The notes under the pieces were generated by a model. That model searched no databases, was not told where the DNA came from, and was given only the letters and a program-made list of their open reading frames with translations. DNA of 64,000 nt. Source: Tribonema minus (Eukaryota; Sar; Xanthophyceae; Tribonematales; Tribonemataceae). Shown piece by piece: positions 9,876-21,091 of this stretch (positions are counted from its first letter, which is position 1; each line of letters opens with the position of its first letter). The stretch is taken from positions 62,001-126,000 of the forward strand of contig JAFCMP010000110.1 of NCBI GenBank assembly GCA_017506865.1, written 5' to 3'. The position numbers and the translations under genes are program-made.

Positions 9876-11351
9876 ATGGCGGTCAACTTGATTTCAATGT
9901 ATGATGTAAACACGACAATGGGCAGGGACGGTGACGTCGCCATGATTGAACAGGAACGTGATGGTGAGCAGTATACGAGTGATTCAAAATCATCTATTGA
10001 AGTCAGTGCCGGCATTGCCAAGAAAACACAGGCTGAGAAAAATAAGGATAACGCTGCCAGGTTTGCTGCTCGAAGGATTGAGCAGGGCGTCTGCAAGCGT
10101 GCCACCGCTGAGGACTATCTCGAGTGGTTCAAAAGGTACTATGAACGAAAGCCGTTGCTCAATGATAAGACGAAACAGTTAGAGTACTTCTCATCGCAGA
10201 GCGGGTGCCTTAATGATAGAAAGTTCCTTCATGCAGACCTCGTGCCGACCGCTACCTATGACAATCTGAAGAGAGGTGTCATTGCCGCCAAAAAACCCAC
10301 CGCCGCCGAGAAGGCGATTTCGAACAGTAAGCGTGCCGCAACACGGGCGGCACGTAACTTGGGGCAGATGAACCTGGGTGAGGCCATGTCAGTAAATGCG
10401 CTCTTTGCGCTACCTCAGCTCGCTCCGCTTGAGGTGGACTTTGCGTACGACGGCAACACTGTGGATGTGTTGGTCCGGCCAAAGGCGCTGGCGCACCTGG
10501 GGACATGGGTTCCTTGTCAGATCAAAACGGCTGAGTGGGTGAGGACCTGCCACATGGACTTCCACCTCCAGAGCAGTGATGGTGTTGACGGGGGAAAATA
10601 TCACCAACACTATGTGCTGTGCATTGCCTACACCCCGCCCACTGACACAAATAGCGTACCGCTAACCATATTTGACGTACCAGAGTGCGGTGCAAACAGT
10701 GTGAAGGAGATCTTCTTCGTGGGCGATGCATCACGGATTCAGACAAAAGTGTTTACGCCATTTGCAGGTAACAGTGAAAACTCTTTCAAGCAATACCGTG
10801 CTGTGCCTGGCACTGATAGCTTTGAAGAGATGGCAGCCATGTTCATCACTGATATTGAACGGCGCGTTCAAGCAGAAGGCGCACCAACCTGGGAGCAGTG
10901 CATATTCAGTGAGGTTTTCAATAGCAGCATGTATAAAACAGCAAAAATGGAATTACGCAACATACAAGAGATCTACTCTAGGCTTCCTACTGGTGCAAGC
11001 ATCGTGTTCCCTCCACGGAAGAATGAGACAGTCGATATGAGCATCTGCTGCCCTGGGCAGGGCAGGGTGGTGACCGTCTCGGTCAAAACCGCAACACCGC
11101 ACCGCACGGGGTGGATTTTCAAGAAGGGAAAGTATCCTAACTGCCATCTGTGCGACCACGTGCTGATAGTCTACTGGGACAAGCAGCGAGTGACACCACG
11201 TAAGTTCTCCATTCTACCGGCGCAAGATGTGTACGTGAAGAACACACGCACCATGTTCTATTGTCCGGAGGAGCACAAGATTATGCAGTTCGACCTCGCT
11301 GAGCTGACAGCAGTGCTAGAGCAACTTTTGACAAATACTGTTGCAGTGTAA
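9876..11351 (+). CDS. Intron-less protein with two PD-(D/E)XK-like motif pairs
   Basis: This 491-residue frame starts at ATG 9876; an upstream in-frame TTG at 9804 is less likely. It has no introns and is richer in A/T and Lys than the exons around it. The N-terminal third is charged. The middle has TVDVLVRPK followed 20 residues later by CQIKTAE (Asp near 10464, Lys near 10524). The C-terminal part repeats the pattern with TVDMSICCP and VSVKTAT (Asp 11034, Lys 11085). An Asp, a beta-strand and then Q/S-x-K is the layout of a PD-(D/E)XK nuclease core, here twice. It sits between the GTGAGT donor at 9797 and the next acceptor at 11634, so it may lie inside an intron, like a mobile endonuclease gene. 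The nuclease assignment is inference; the open frame is secure. Confidence 0.6.
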   Translation: MAVNLISMYDVNTTMGRDGDVAMIEQERDGEQYTSDSKSSIEVSAGIAKKTQAEKNKDNAARFAARRIEQGVCKRATAEDYLEWFKRYYERKPLLNDKTKQLEYFSSQSGCLNDRKFLHADLVPTATYDNLKRGVIAAKKPTAAEKAISNSKRAATRAARNLGQMNLGEAMSVNALFALPQLAPLEVDFAYDGNTVDVLVRPKALAHLGTWVPCQIKTAEWVRTCHMDFHLQSSDGVDGGKYHQHYVLCIAYTPPTDTNSVPLTIFDVPECGANSVKEIFFVGDASRIQTKVFTPFAGNSENSFKQYRAVPGTDSFEEMAAMFITDIERRVQAEGAPTWEQCIFSEVFNSSMYKTAKMELRNIQEIYSRLPTGASIVFPPRKNETVDMSICCPGQGRVVTVSVKTATPHRTGWIFKKGKYPNCHLCDHVLIVYWDKQRVTPRKFSILPAQDVYVKNTRTMFYCPEEHKIMQFDLAELTAVLEQLLTNTVAV

Positions 11352-11411
11352 TCGACACTTACTCATCAACAATAATGCAAGCATATAGCACACGCTGATT
11401 TGCCCCCTCTT

Positions 11412-11506
11412 TGGTTCAATGAACTGTGTTGCACACACTATGGTGCAATGGACTGTGTTGCACACACTTTGGTGCAATGGACTGTGTTGCAAACACGTTG
11501 CTTCAA
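11412..11506 (+). repeat. 33-bp tandem repeat, about 3 copies
   Basis: The unit contains TGCAATGGACTGTGTTGCA and CACAC. Three copies follow directly on the intron-less gene. Confidence 0.75.
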
Positions 11507-11634
11507 AGCACCTAATGCCTAGCTGTGCATAGCGTGGCCACACATGTGATGACACCTAATGACTGGATCTGCATAGCATGGCAAAGCGTTTGATGTCCTG
11601 CCACTGTTCCTTGTGCGCTACTGTGACACTGCAG

Positions 11635-11778
11635 GCTGGCAAGGCTGGCAAGGCTGGTGAGGCTGGTGAGGCTGGTGAGGCCAGGGTCAAGAGAGCTAGA
11701 CGCCTGAGCCGGCGCACGAGGCGGGCACTGGACAAGGCGGCAGCCTTCGAAGCCCATCTGCGCAACTGCCTCCGCTGG
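11635..11778 (+). CDS. Candidate exon with Gly-Lys/Glu-Ala repeats and a basic helix
   Basis: It is bounded by GCAG at 11634 and GTAAGC at 11779. The frame reads a short AGKAGEAGEAG repeat, then a strongly basic helix (VKRARRLSRRTRRALDKA). It ends in phase 0, whereas the following exon at 12222 needs one extra base. It therefore does not join directly, or one boundary is different. Confidence 0.35.
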
Positions 11779-11924
11779 GTAAGCTACATGTGTCAGTCAG
11801 TATGTGTCAAACGCAGCTTTTGAGGTTATGGCCACTATTGACTGGAACGACACGTGGTGCGCAGCATTGTGTCCATTGCCGCGGTGTTTCAAGAGATGCG
11901 TACTTTCAGGATGTGTATGTTGCC

Positions 11925-12130
11925 AGCACTTGAGTCAAAAGGTGGACGTTGTCAACACTTGAGTCACAATGTGGACGTTGCTAGCATTTCAGTCACGAGG
12001 TGAAAACATTTCCTTCCAGCACTAGAATCATGCAGTGCACGTTGTCAGCCTTAGAGTCAAGAGGCGGGCAGTGCCAGCATTGGAGCAAGAGGTGGGCGTT
12101 GTCAGCGTTAGAGTTAATAGGTGAATGTTT
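11925..12130 (+). repeat. Minisatellite of about 30-37 bp units
   Basis: Imperfect units carry GTTGTCAGC and TTGAGTCA followed by AGGTGG or a variant. About six copies lie in the presumed intron before the exon at 12222. Confidence 0.6.
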
Positions 12131-12221
12131 CCAGCACTTGAGTCAGCTGCGGCAGTGCATACTACATGTACGGCCTCATGGCACTCGCTTTGTGCCCACA
12201 CCACCCTTCCTGTCGCTGCAG

Positions 12222-15200
12222 ACCAGGGTCGCACGGCCAAGCAAGCGCAAAGCGCTTATAGAACGCGAAGCGTTCTGCATTACAAGAAGGGCACCGCTGC
12301 GCTGCGCAGGTGCCAGAAGGCGCAGGCCAAGCTCGACCAAGCGGCACGCGATGTAAGTTATAGCTTGCTAACCCGTGGACATGCTGCAAGCACTCAATTC
12401 ACATGCGTGCTTGCGTTCTTGTCTGCATGGTCTGCACGGCCTCTGGGCAAACACACACTGCAGTCATTGACTCACCTGCACATGCTTGACGGACACCGCC
12501 TGCAGGCCCAGTGGAAGGCCACGTGTGACTGGCTCAAGTGCATCGGCAGTGCCATTGTGAAGGGCGTTATGGGAGTGGCGGCAGTGATGGTGTCATGCTG
12601 TGCAGTGCCAGTCGTCATTGAGCACCGCTGGAGCACCATAGCCGCCTTCATCACCAGCTTCGTGCACAGCAGCAGCGTCAGCAGCGGCGCCAGTGTGTCT
12701 GGCGTCAAGCGTCGTGACATGCTGTGGCTGGGCTGCCTTGTGCTCTGCGTCACCACCGTGGCGGCCCAGGACACTGACGACGAAGGCTCCTCCGCTGGCG
12801 GGTCTGCAATGGCAGAGATTCTCTCCGCTGCTGCAGGCGCCGTGGCCGGCGCTCTGGCGTCTGGCGCGTCTAAGAAGCAGCGCAAGGGCACGATGGAGCT
12901 GGTGAGTCATGAGCCTGTAATGTTCGCAGCCATCCCTACTGCAGACACGAAGACTGCGTGCATGTCGTAATGAGTCTTCAAGTGGTGTCTGCTGCCGATT
13001 GCATTGTTGCATAGTAGTAGTGTTCCTTAAACATGAAGCACCACCGTTACCTTACACACATTCCCCATGCACCACTTTCTTTTGCTTGAATACAGACCTA
13101 CGACATCCTGGGCGCTGGCCAGAAGACAACGCTTGCCATTTCCGACTACATGATCAAGCTCAAGGCTGCCATGCAGAAGGAGATCGAGGTGGTGGCGCTG
13201 AGGAACGGCGGTGGCCCCACTGTTGATGCAGATGATGAGTACGAGGCACCACCCGCCCTTGTCCAAACGCAGCACTCTGGCCAACGGTGCAACTATCTGG
13301 AGAACCTACTGGTCCGCGAGGTGCGTTGCCTTAGCACACTTCCACAATGCTTGCATAGTAGCTAATTTTCAGCATCGTGGAGCTTTATCACGTCTTGCGC
13401 TCTGAAGATCGACCAACAATAGGATTCTCACCCGCTTCCCCTGACACCATGCCTCCATCCTATCTGCGACACCCGTTCATGCACAGACTTCTTTCAAGCG
13501 GAGTGACAAGTACAGTGAGGTGCTGTGCAACATGGCGGTCACCGGCCGGCGCACTGTCTACTGCACACCACGACCTACCACCGCCGAGGACGTGAGGTAC
13601 CTGAACACCTCCTGCCACCCCTGCGACCCGTTAGGAGCTGGCATACAGCTTGGCAAGACACAGCTCCAGGATGGCGGTGTGGTGACGGGCATGGCCGGTG
13701 GTGACAGCGGAAGCACACTGTTCAAGGTCGAGTGTGGCGCTCCCAAAACCACTGGGGCGGCACCAACGGCGGCGGCACCGGCTGCACGGGCTGCACCAAC
13801 GGCCGCGGCACCAGTGGCGGCACCAGCGGCAGCACCAATGGCGGCGGCATCAGCAGCGGCTCCAGCGGCGGCAGCAGTGGCGGCATCAGCAGCGGCTCCA
13901 GCGGCAGCACCAGCGGCATCGGCGGCGTGCGCAGCGGTGGCGCCTGCTCGTCTGCAACGTGCAGCAGCTTCCTGCGTACCTCCAGACTTCGGCGTTGCTG
14001 GCGTGGGCAGCGAGGTCTGGTGCTTCATGCCCAAGGACTGCAAGTGCAGCACCGCGGACCGGGCCAAGTGCAAGCGGTGCGGCATCCTCAGCCAGTGCAG
14101 CACGTGCGGCATGTGCACCAGCAAGTCGTGCGGCGAGTGGCTGCTGTGCAAGCTGACCAAATCCCAGGGCGAGACCTGCACTGAGCCCGACACCGTCTTC
14201 AGCTTCAAGGCCACCATCAGCAAGGACAGGCACCCGTTCATCGAGCGCCACAACATTTACTTGGACCTCAGCACCGAGCTCTTCAAGACAGGCAGGGGAG
14301 CTGACTCTGAGCCTGTGGCGGAAGGCAGCTGGATCTTGGTGTGCCTGGTTGAGACACCTGCTCCAGCTATCACGTGAGTTACCCACTAACCACCATTGCA
14401 CTTGCGTGCATGCTTTCAGCGACTTGCTGTATACACCAGGTTGCATTCTTCACTGTGCAGCGCGCTCAGCCAATGCAGTTGCTTGTCAATCTTGGCACCA
14501 TCTGCCATGCTATGAGCACATTCATCTTGGACGCACATAGCTTCACTTCTTGACTGCAGAGCACTCACACCCAGCCGATGCATCTGTTCATCACTCTACT
14601 CACAGGCTCAGTACCAGTACACCACCCGAGGCTCATGTACCGGCGCCTGCACGTGCGGCTGTGGCGGCACCCAGTGCCGGCGGCAAGCGCAAAGCGTCAA
14701 CGTGAGTGTTGCTATGCACAAGCTGCCCTGTCGCCTGTCCCCTATGCGCGTGAGCGTGAGATAGTGTGTACTTGTGATTTTGCGCGTGCTTGTTTTGCTT
14801 GTACGCATGAATTTCGAGCGTGTGCATGTGCCTGCAGAGCGTGTGCATGTGCCTGCATGAATTGTCATTTGACTATGTGTTGAGATCTCAGTTGAGATCT
14901 CAAACACATCGACAAGACACTAAAGCTCTCCACGCTCTCCACACTCTCATTGTTGTCGCCTTTGCAAACAGGCCAACGCCGAACCACGTGCGTTTCATCA
15001 GCTTCATTGAGGTCCTCGAGCAGGCCGCGCCAGGGCAGGGCGTGATGACTCTGACGGAGGCCTGGCAGACGTATCTGCGCCAGAGGGCGGCGCTCTGGCT
15101 GGAGGGAGTGCTCATCCTGCGCACCTGGCTGACGGACCCGGTGGTGCTCAAGAAGTGCAAGTGCAACAAGCGCCTGGAACCTGATCTGTTCATCGAGAAC

Positions 15201-18200
15201 AAGATCCTGAAGGTCGCACAGCAGGGGGAGTCGGCCGGTGTGTCGCCACGCACCAACGGCCTAGCACAGGAGATCGTCAAGGGCATGCGGCGCAAGGACA
15301 TGTTGTGGCGCACGCACTCGTACGGCGCGGAGGCGGACCTCAACGTGGGGTACATCGACTTCTGCTGGCGCGATCTGGACTGGGCGCTCTTGGACGACTT
15401 CATCCTCTTCAAGAAGACGCAGTGCGCGCTTGGCGACTACACGGGAACACCGGTCAACGACTGCATCAAGTGCCTCAGCACCGCCGCATCGCTGGGCCGG
15501 CTGCCCACGTGCGCGTCCAGCTGTCTTCAACTCACCAAGGCAGAGCTGCGCATCCTCTCCAACCGATGTGGCAACGTCATCGAGCTTTCGGAGTCAGACA
15601 GCCCCGTCGCAGCAGAGCACCCGACGCAGGACGTGCGCGCGATGCTTGTCCCCTCTCTGAGTGTGCTGCTGGACACGTGCCGCAATGGCATGGCTCAGTG
15701 GCAGGTGTCGCGCGCAGAGGTGCTGCTGCGAGGCATGGACCGCGGGAGGCGCACTGACTTTGTGGAGTCAACGGTGAACAGCATCAACACTAAGGCCACC
15801 TTCATGTACCATGCCCTGAGGTGAGCGCCGTATTCTTCATGTGTGTTGCTCAAGTGCTGACTCTGTGCCTAGACGTGTGTTGCACAAGGCAAAATCTGTG
15901 CCCAGATGTGTGTTGCACAAGTGCAAAATGTGTGCCTAGATGTGTGTTGCGCAAGTGCTGAATCTGTGCCTAGATGTATGTTGCACAAGTGCTGAATCTG
16001 TGCCTAGATGTGCGTTGCGCAAGTGCTGAACCTGTGCCTAGATGTGTGTTGCACAAGTGCTGAATCTGTGCCTAGATGTGTGTTGCGCAAGTGCTGAATC
16101 TGTGCCTAGATGTGCATTGCGCAAGTGCTGAACCTGTGCCTAGATGTGTGTTGCACAAGTGCTGAACCTGTGCCTAGATGTGTGTTGCACAAGTGCTGAA
16201 CATGTGCCTAGATGTGTGTTGCACAAGTGCTGAACCTGTGCCCAGATGTGTGTTGCACAAGTGCTGAACACTACTACGGTGCGCCCCATGGCCACACAAG
16301 CATGCCGACACACGTATCGTACACGGCCTGATGTGCTGACTGTGCATTGCTACCGCCTGCTGCACAAACATTTGCTGCTCCACAGGTACCACGGCATGGG
16401 CGGTCCCCTCATCCCCTACCTCGCCACCCTCAAGGTGCAGCAGTGTCCCTTCCAGAGGTTCAACCGCAACAACCTCACCGCCTACCTGTCTATCAAGGTC
16501 AGAGACCAACGGATGGTCGCCATGGGGCGGCTGCCCGAGCAGCAGAACGCGGGTGCCCTCTATGCCGCGATGATGACCGCCATGATGGAGGGCACATGGA
16601 GCGTGTTTGAGCAGGCAGCCGCCTCCCACCTGCAGGACATGGGCCGGTCGTTTGCCGACTTCGAGAGCCTTGATAAGGTCAAGTACCCCAACAGCCTCAT
16701 CAACATTCTCATCAACAACAACCGCCCCAAGACGACCACTTCATGCGCTCACCTCCAAGTGCCATGGGCGCATGAGCTGGCTGCCAAGCTGCTCGACGAT
16801 GGCTTGACCATTGCCGACGTCTGCCGTCTGGAGCTGCTGGCGCACCTGTACGTGACGGTGCACAGCCCGGTGCGTCCACAGGCCCTCTTCGACAACAAGG
16901 CGAGCATGGTGTTCGCCGTCATTATGGCTGGCACGGGCGGCACCAAGCTGGCTCGACTGTGCCAGGTACGACTAAGGCTGCACTCTCACACTGTCTCAAG
17001 TTCGCCCACACCTGCTGTCATGCGCTCGCCTGGACTGCTGATTTTTATGGTGATCTCTGTGGGCGCTTGGTGTTCCTGCTTGCAAACATAATTTGCACTG
17101 CACCGCTGTGCAATCCCATTGAGCACATTTACCAGCACACTGATGTGTATTTCTGGACATGTCTGTTGCAATGCCCCCGCCGTTACCGTGTCACAGTGCA
17201 TCGACAAGGCAGGACACAAGAAGCTTGGAGCCATTGCCACCGAGGTCCCCCTCCCCTCCGACATGACCCGCATGTACCTCATGGTGCTCTTCGTCTGCCG
17301 GCAGATGAGAGCCATCAAGTTCGGCACGGTGCCAGACTTCTGCATCGGGTTCAGGCCGGACAGCAACGAGCGCGTCAAGCCTTATGTGCTCAGCGAGGCT
17401 TTCCGCAACGTCGGCCGCTTCAACCTCGGCCTGCCTTTCTTCGGCGCCTACAGCTGCCGCTCACAGTGGTGCACCGCCCTCTGCATGTACGTGGCTGAGC
17501 TGAAGGCAGCCGGCAGGTGGGGGGAGGGGCTGGCTGCCCTGGAAGCCGCCTCGAAGATCCTGCACACTGGCATCGACAACATCACCGAGCACTACAACCA
17601 GTACGGCAAGGTCCACACGGAGGCCGGCGTTACCATTCTACAGACCGACCAGGAGCTGCACACTTTCGCCAATGGCGGCGGACGTAGTGTCGCCAGCATC
17701 AACTCGTGCGATGTCGCCGGCAATGTTGTCGGTGGCGGCGGTGGCGGAGGTGGTGTCAGCGGCAACTGCAGCGGAGGTGGTGGCAGCGGCGATTGCGGCG
17801 GAGGCGGCGGCGGTGACGGTGGCGGCTTCAGTGCGCCGTCAGATTTCTGGATGCGTCAGATGCAGCAGACGCAGCAGGCGCAGACGGACCTGGCAGCATC
17901 GTTGAGATGCGCGCTGGATCACATCGTGCGGCTTCAGGGCGCGTCCAGCACGTCCAGCACATCCATCGCCGCCAGCCCGCCTTCCACAGCCACCACGCCC
18001 TCCAGGGCCAGCCCTGCCACCGCACCTTCTATTGCCAACCCTGCCACCTCAGCCACCGCGCCCTGCAGGGCCAGCGCCGCCTCAACCGCCACCTATGCGC
18101 CCATGGCCACCGTGGCCACCATGGCCACCACTGCTCCACCTACCAGCATCGCCAACGCAGGCGCCGCAGCCACCATCACTCCCACCATCCCCATCCCTGG

Positions 18201-18666
18201 GCCATCTCAGTTCCTCTGGCAGCAACAGCAGTGGCACCTGATGCGGGTGCACGCTCACTTGGAGGCACAGCAGCGTGCTCAACTGGAGCCACAGCAGCCC
18301 GCTCGCTGGGAGGCACAGCAGCGCGCCCAGTTTGAGGCCCAGCAGCAGGCCCGGTTGCAGATGCACCAGCGGGCGCACCAGCAGCCACACCAACAGCAGA
18401 CACTGCCGCAGCAGACACAGCTGCAGCACATGGCGCAACTGCACTTCGTTCAACTGCGTGCTGAGCAGGCGCAGCAGAATTTGCAGCAGTTACGGCAGCA
18501 GGCCAACCTGGAGCGGCTGGCGGCGTACCAGCAGGTGGCCGGAGCGAGACTGCTGCCGCCAATGATGCAGTGGAGGCAAGCTCTGGCAGCGGCCCCCGAT
18601 GGCGTGTACCTGTTCCCGCCGAACGCAGACCTGCCACAGCAGGATGGCACGTGGGAGACCCTTTAG
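12222..18666 (+). CDS. Long multi-exon gene, unknown function (about 1,540 aa visible)
   Basis: Exons 12222-12352, 12506-12901, 13096-13320, 13487-14373, 14606-14701, 14972-15820, 16386-16965 and 17197-18666 have consensus GT/AG borders and join in phase to a stop at 18666. Exon 2 has two hydrophobic stretches (near 12560-12620 and 12720-12765), possible membrane helices. Exon 4 has GGDSGST, resembling the serine-protease GDSG motif but without a visible His/Asp pair. It also has a long Ala/Pro tract and a dense Cys cluster (CKCSTADRAKCKRC, CSTCGMCTSKSC). Exons 6-8 form a folded-looking domain of some 500 residues. The last exon ends in Gly, Ser/Thr/Pro and Gln/His-rich low-complexity regions. 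The true 5' end is not found. I do not recognise the family; a membrane-anchored, zinc- or disulfide-rich protein is an inference. Confidence 0.65.
12243..12275 (+). repeat. Two mini-hairpins inside a coding exon
   Basis: AAGCGC-AAA-GCGCTT (12243-12257) and GAACGC-GAA-GCGTTC (12261-12275) are separated by ATA. They belong to the dispersed mini-hairpin family seen in intergenic DNA of this window. Here they lie in frame in the first in-phase exon of the long gene, so the repeat appears to have been absorbed into coding sequence. Confidence 0.75.
15860..16262 (+). repeat. 34-bp minisatellite within an intron, about 12 copies
   Basis: The unit contains TGTGCCTAGATGTGTGTTGC followed by a short spacer with AAGTGCTGAA. 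Copies vary at a few sites. It fills most of the intron 15821-16385 of the long gene. Confidence 0.9.
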
Positions 18667-19736
18667 CCAAGCACGACAGGCGGCGTAGGTGTCGTATCGC
18701 AAGCAGTGTCAGTGCAGCGTCAGTGCAACATCAGCACAGTGTAGGGTGCATAGGGTCGTTGTCCATTTCAATGCACATCGCGGCACATCGCAGAGCGATT
18801 TATTAGCGCTAAGCGCTTGCAACAGCACCTGCTTTCGTGAGTGTCAGTTTGACTTGGCGTATCAGTGCAGATGCACATTTTTTCTGCGACCTCTTTTCTG
18901 CGCACAATTCAATTGCAACACTCTTTTTGTACTGGCGTATGCACCTACACTGTGTCATGTGAGTCAATGTTGTCTGTTGCTCTTGCATGCTTCACCAATG
19001 GTGACTTCCACACCTTGATGCATGTGAAGCCTTGCAGCATGCGTGCCGTGCGCCAGTAGTGCGACCGTGGCAGCGTTAGATACTGTTTGGCACAAGCAAC
19101 TTCGACCATCAAAGTACCCTTTCCCACAATTGATGCTATTGGGGCAAGTGAGTCATGTTTGTGCCTTGTCAATCCATATACCAACATTGCCACACTGAAA
19201 ACATGAATTCGATTGAATCAAACGTGCGTGATTGTGTCAACAGGGTCAACATATGCAAATCGCGCAGCAGCGATCTGTAAGAGCGAAGCTCTTGCGATTT
19301 ATAAGAGCGAAGTGACGCGAAGCGACGTAGCCGAAGGCCACACTCTTGCACTGGAAACAAGCCGCACAGCGGTCTATAAGCTTCCGCGCTTGCCATGTAT
19401 CCGCACTTGCAACTGAAAAGATGCTCTTCGCACACGCGGCTACAAGAACGTGCGGTATTGCGCGGTAGCAGGTGGTAGTGCGACCTTTGAAGCTTTTGAC
19501 AGAATTGACACAGTTTGCTAGTGGTATACACATCTCGCCGCCATTGAGTCACATGCGTCGTATCTGTCTGCAGTGTCGATCGTGTCTGCCGTGTCAAGCA
19601 TGCCAAGTGTGTCAATTGTGTCAAGTGTGTCAAGTGTGCCAGTTCATTGGGCATGTTGCAGGAGATAGAGAGAGTATGCAAATCGACACGGCAGGTAGTG
19701 ATTGAAAGCGTTTCGTATTGCGACGTTTGCGGACAT
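18667..19736. other. Intergenic with mini-hairpin and TG-rich repeats
   Basis: No gene is supported. A perfect mini-hairpin AAGAGC-GAA-GCTCTT lies at 19279-19293, followed by a diverged copy with CTTATAA-like sequence. A TG-rich array (GTGTCAAGTGTGTCAA type) lies at about 19570-19640. A GGTAGTGCGACCTTTGAAGC module at 19473 matches similar modules at 23866, 25685 and 47849. Confidence 0.6.
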
Positions 19737-20207
19737 TCACACGATCTCGTCCCAGAAGTGCGGATCGTCCCTGTGGTTTTCTATCATCTCCCTTGCTCGA
19801 GCCTGGAACGAGCCGGTGTCCTGTGTGTCGAAGTCCCATCCCCCATGGTAGAACATGTTCAACGCTGAGAACTGAAGACTCATATCCTTGTTGAAGAAGA
19901 ACACACTGTTCTGCACAAGCCGTCCGTCCATTGGCTCCCACATGACCCACTTGATACCGTCGCATGTGCGTTCAACCTGGTGACCGAGCTCCCAGTAGCA
20001 CGGACTGGTGACAGTGGTATGTATGTCGAAGGTAGCCACGGGTAGTCCATTAACGCGAACTGACCTTGTGAGCTTTGTCCAATCAGAGGGAGCACCGGTC
20101 ACTACCATCAGCAGGGTAAACATGACGCGCACCCTCGGATCCTTGCTCGCTGATGTTTCTTTCCGGACTTCCGAAGCATGTGGGCCACTGTACTCAGGTT
20201 CCAGCAT
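19737..20207 (-). CDS. Hypothetical protein, 156 aa
   Basis: This intron-less frame starts at ATG 20207. The composition is that of a normal globular protein: balanced, Trp- and Phe-containing, with little low complexity. It has segments such as KWVMWEPMDGRLVQNS and YHGGWDFDTQDTGSFQ. No signal peptide or membrane segment is evident. I do not recognise the family. The unbroken frame and the contrast with surrounding repeats support it as a real gene. Confidence 0.55.
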   Translation of the reverse strand: MLEPEYSGPHASEVRKETSASKDPRVRVMFTLLMVVTGAPSDWTKLTRSVRVNGLPVATFDIHTTVTSPCYWELGHQVERTCDGIKWVMWEPMDGRLVQNSVFFFNKDMSLQFSALNMFYHGGWDFDTQDTGSFQARAREMIENHRDDPHFWDEIV

Positions 20208-20606
20208 CTTGTTGTAGTGAGAGGCACCTCATGTAGTAGACCAGGTTGCCGCTATTGTAATTATGCAATTGGGAATAAATTTATTAAATAATTCACCTTC
20301 GCTAAATGTGCTACAGCGCCACCTTTGTAGCTGTTGACACCGTTGGCACAAGTTTAGCAATAGACACTATTGTCATCATCATATCTCTTGTGTGTCTGTT
20401 GTGTCAGGAGTGTGTGTGTGTGCGCTTCGCTCTTGTAAATCGCTGTGCGAGTTGTCAGTGTAACGATACTTGTCCGCTGTGCGATTTGTCTAGTGTAACG
20501 ATTCTTGTCCAACGTCAGATAGCAGGTGCCCGGCAGGTCGCGCCAGCAAGCGCGTATAGTCCCCCAACAGTATCCTGCATGACTAGCTGGTGCACCAGCA
20601 CCTAAA
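20208..20606. other. Intergenic, no gene recognised
   Basis: A short AT-rich stretch (20255-20300) precedes a GTAGCTGTTGACACCGTTGG module of the dispersed family. Nothing else is supported. Confidence 0.4.
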
Positions 20607-20747
20607 TTGGGTCAAAAGATTCGGGCCAAAATCAAATGGCTGCGAAAGTTGACGGAGGAAGACTTCCAGCAGCACAAGGCTGCTGCTGGCGGGGCTACTG
20701 CTCGAGAGGCTGCAGCTGGCGAGGCTCCTGCTGGCGATCACTACCCC
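20607..20747 (+). pseudogene. Partial duplicate of the 21092 gene 5' region
   Basis: The segment encoding AKIKWLRKLTEE and QQHKAAAG matches 21173-21270 closely. It has no ATG and runs into the CCCCACAAA array. It is best read as a partial tandem duplicate interrupted by that array. Confidence 0.6.
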
Positions 20748-21048
20748 AAAACCCCACAAACCCCCACAAAACCCCACAAACCCCACAAAACCCCACAAAC
20801 CCCACAAAACCCCACAAAACCCACACTACCCCACAAAACCCCACAAAACCCCACAAAACCCCACAAAACCCCACAAACCCCACAAAACCCCACAAACCCC
20901 ACAAAACCCCACAAAACCCACACTACCCCACAAAACCCCACAAAACCCCACAAAACCCCACAAAACCCCACAAAACCCACAAAACCCCACATACCAGACC
21001 CCACATACCAAACCCCACATACCAAACCCCACAAAACCCCATAAAAGC
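20748..21048. repeat. CCCCACAAAA/CCCCACAAA array
   Basis: About 30 head-to-tail copies of a 9-11 bp unit; the minus strand reads TTTTGTGGGG. It ends in a few variants with CATACCA. The G-rich strand could form G-quadruplexes. The unit resembles, but is not, the algal telomere repeats TTTAGGG or TTTTAGGG. It separates two copies of the same coding segment. Confidence 0.9.
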
Positions 21049-21091
21049 CATGGTGCGATCAGCACACCATGAGAGAGACATCAATGCGTAG

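Noticed and set aside
13690..13735. Trypsin-like protease based on GGDSGST
   Set aside because: No catalytic His or Asp context is seen in the adjoining exons; the motif alone is too short.
13558..14256. Minus-strand 232-codon frame
   Set aside because: Shadow of the Ala-rich exon on the plus strand, which has phase-matched splice sites.
18082..18670. Minus-strand and alternate-frame ORFs opposite the last exon of the long gene
   Set aside because: They are opened by the Gln/Ala/Thr-rich repeats of the real exon.
20748..21048. True telomere
   Set aside because: The unit TTTTGTGGGG differs from known green-algal telomere repeats and the array is internal with coding copies on both sides.
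20590..21090. Pro/Lys/Thr-rich and Gly/Val/Phe-rich frames in the CCCCACAAA array
   Set aside because: Simple-repeat translation; every frame is open because the unit lacks stops.
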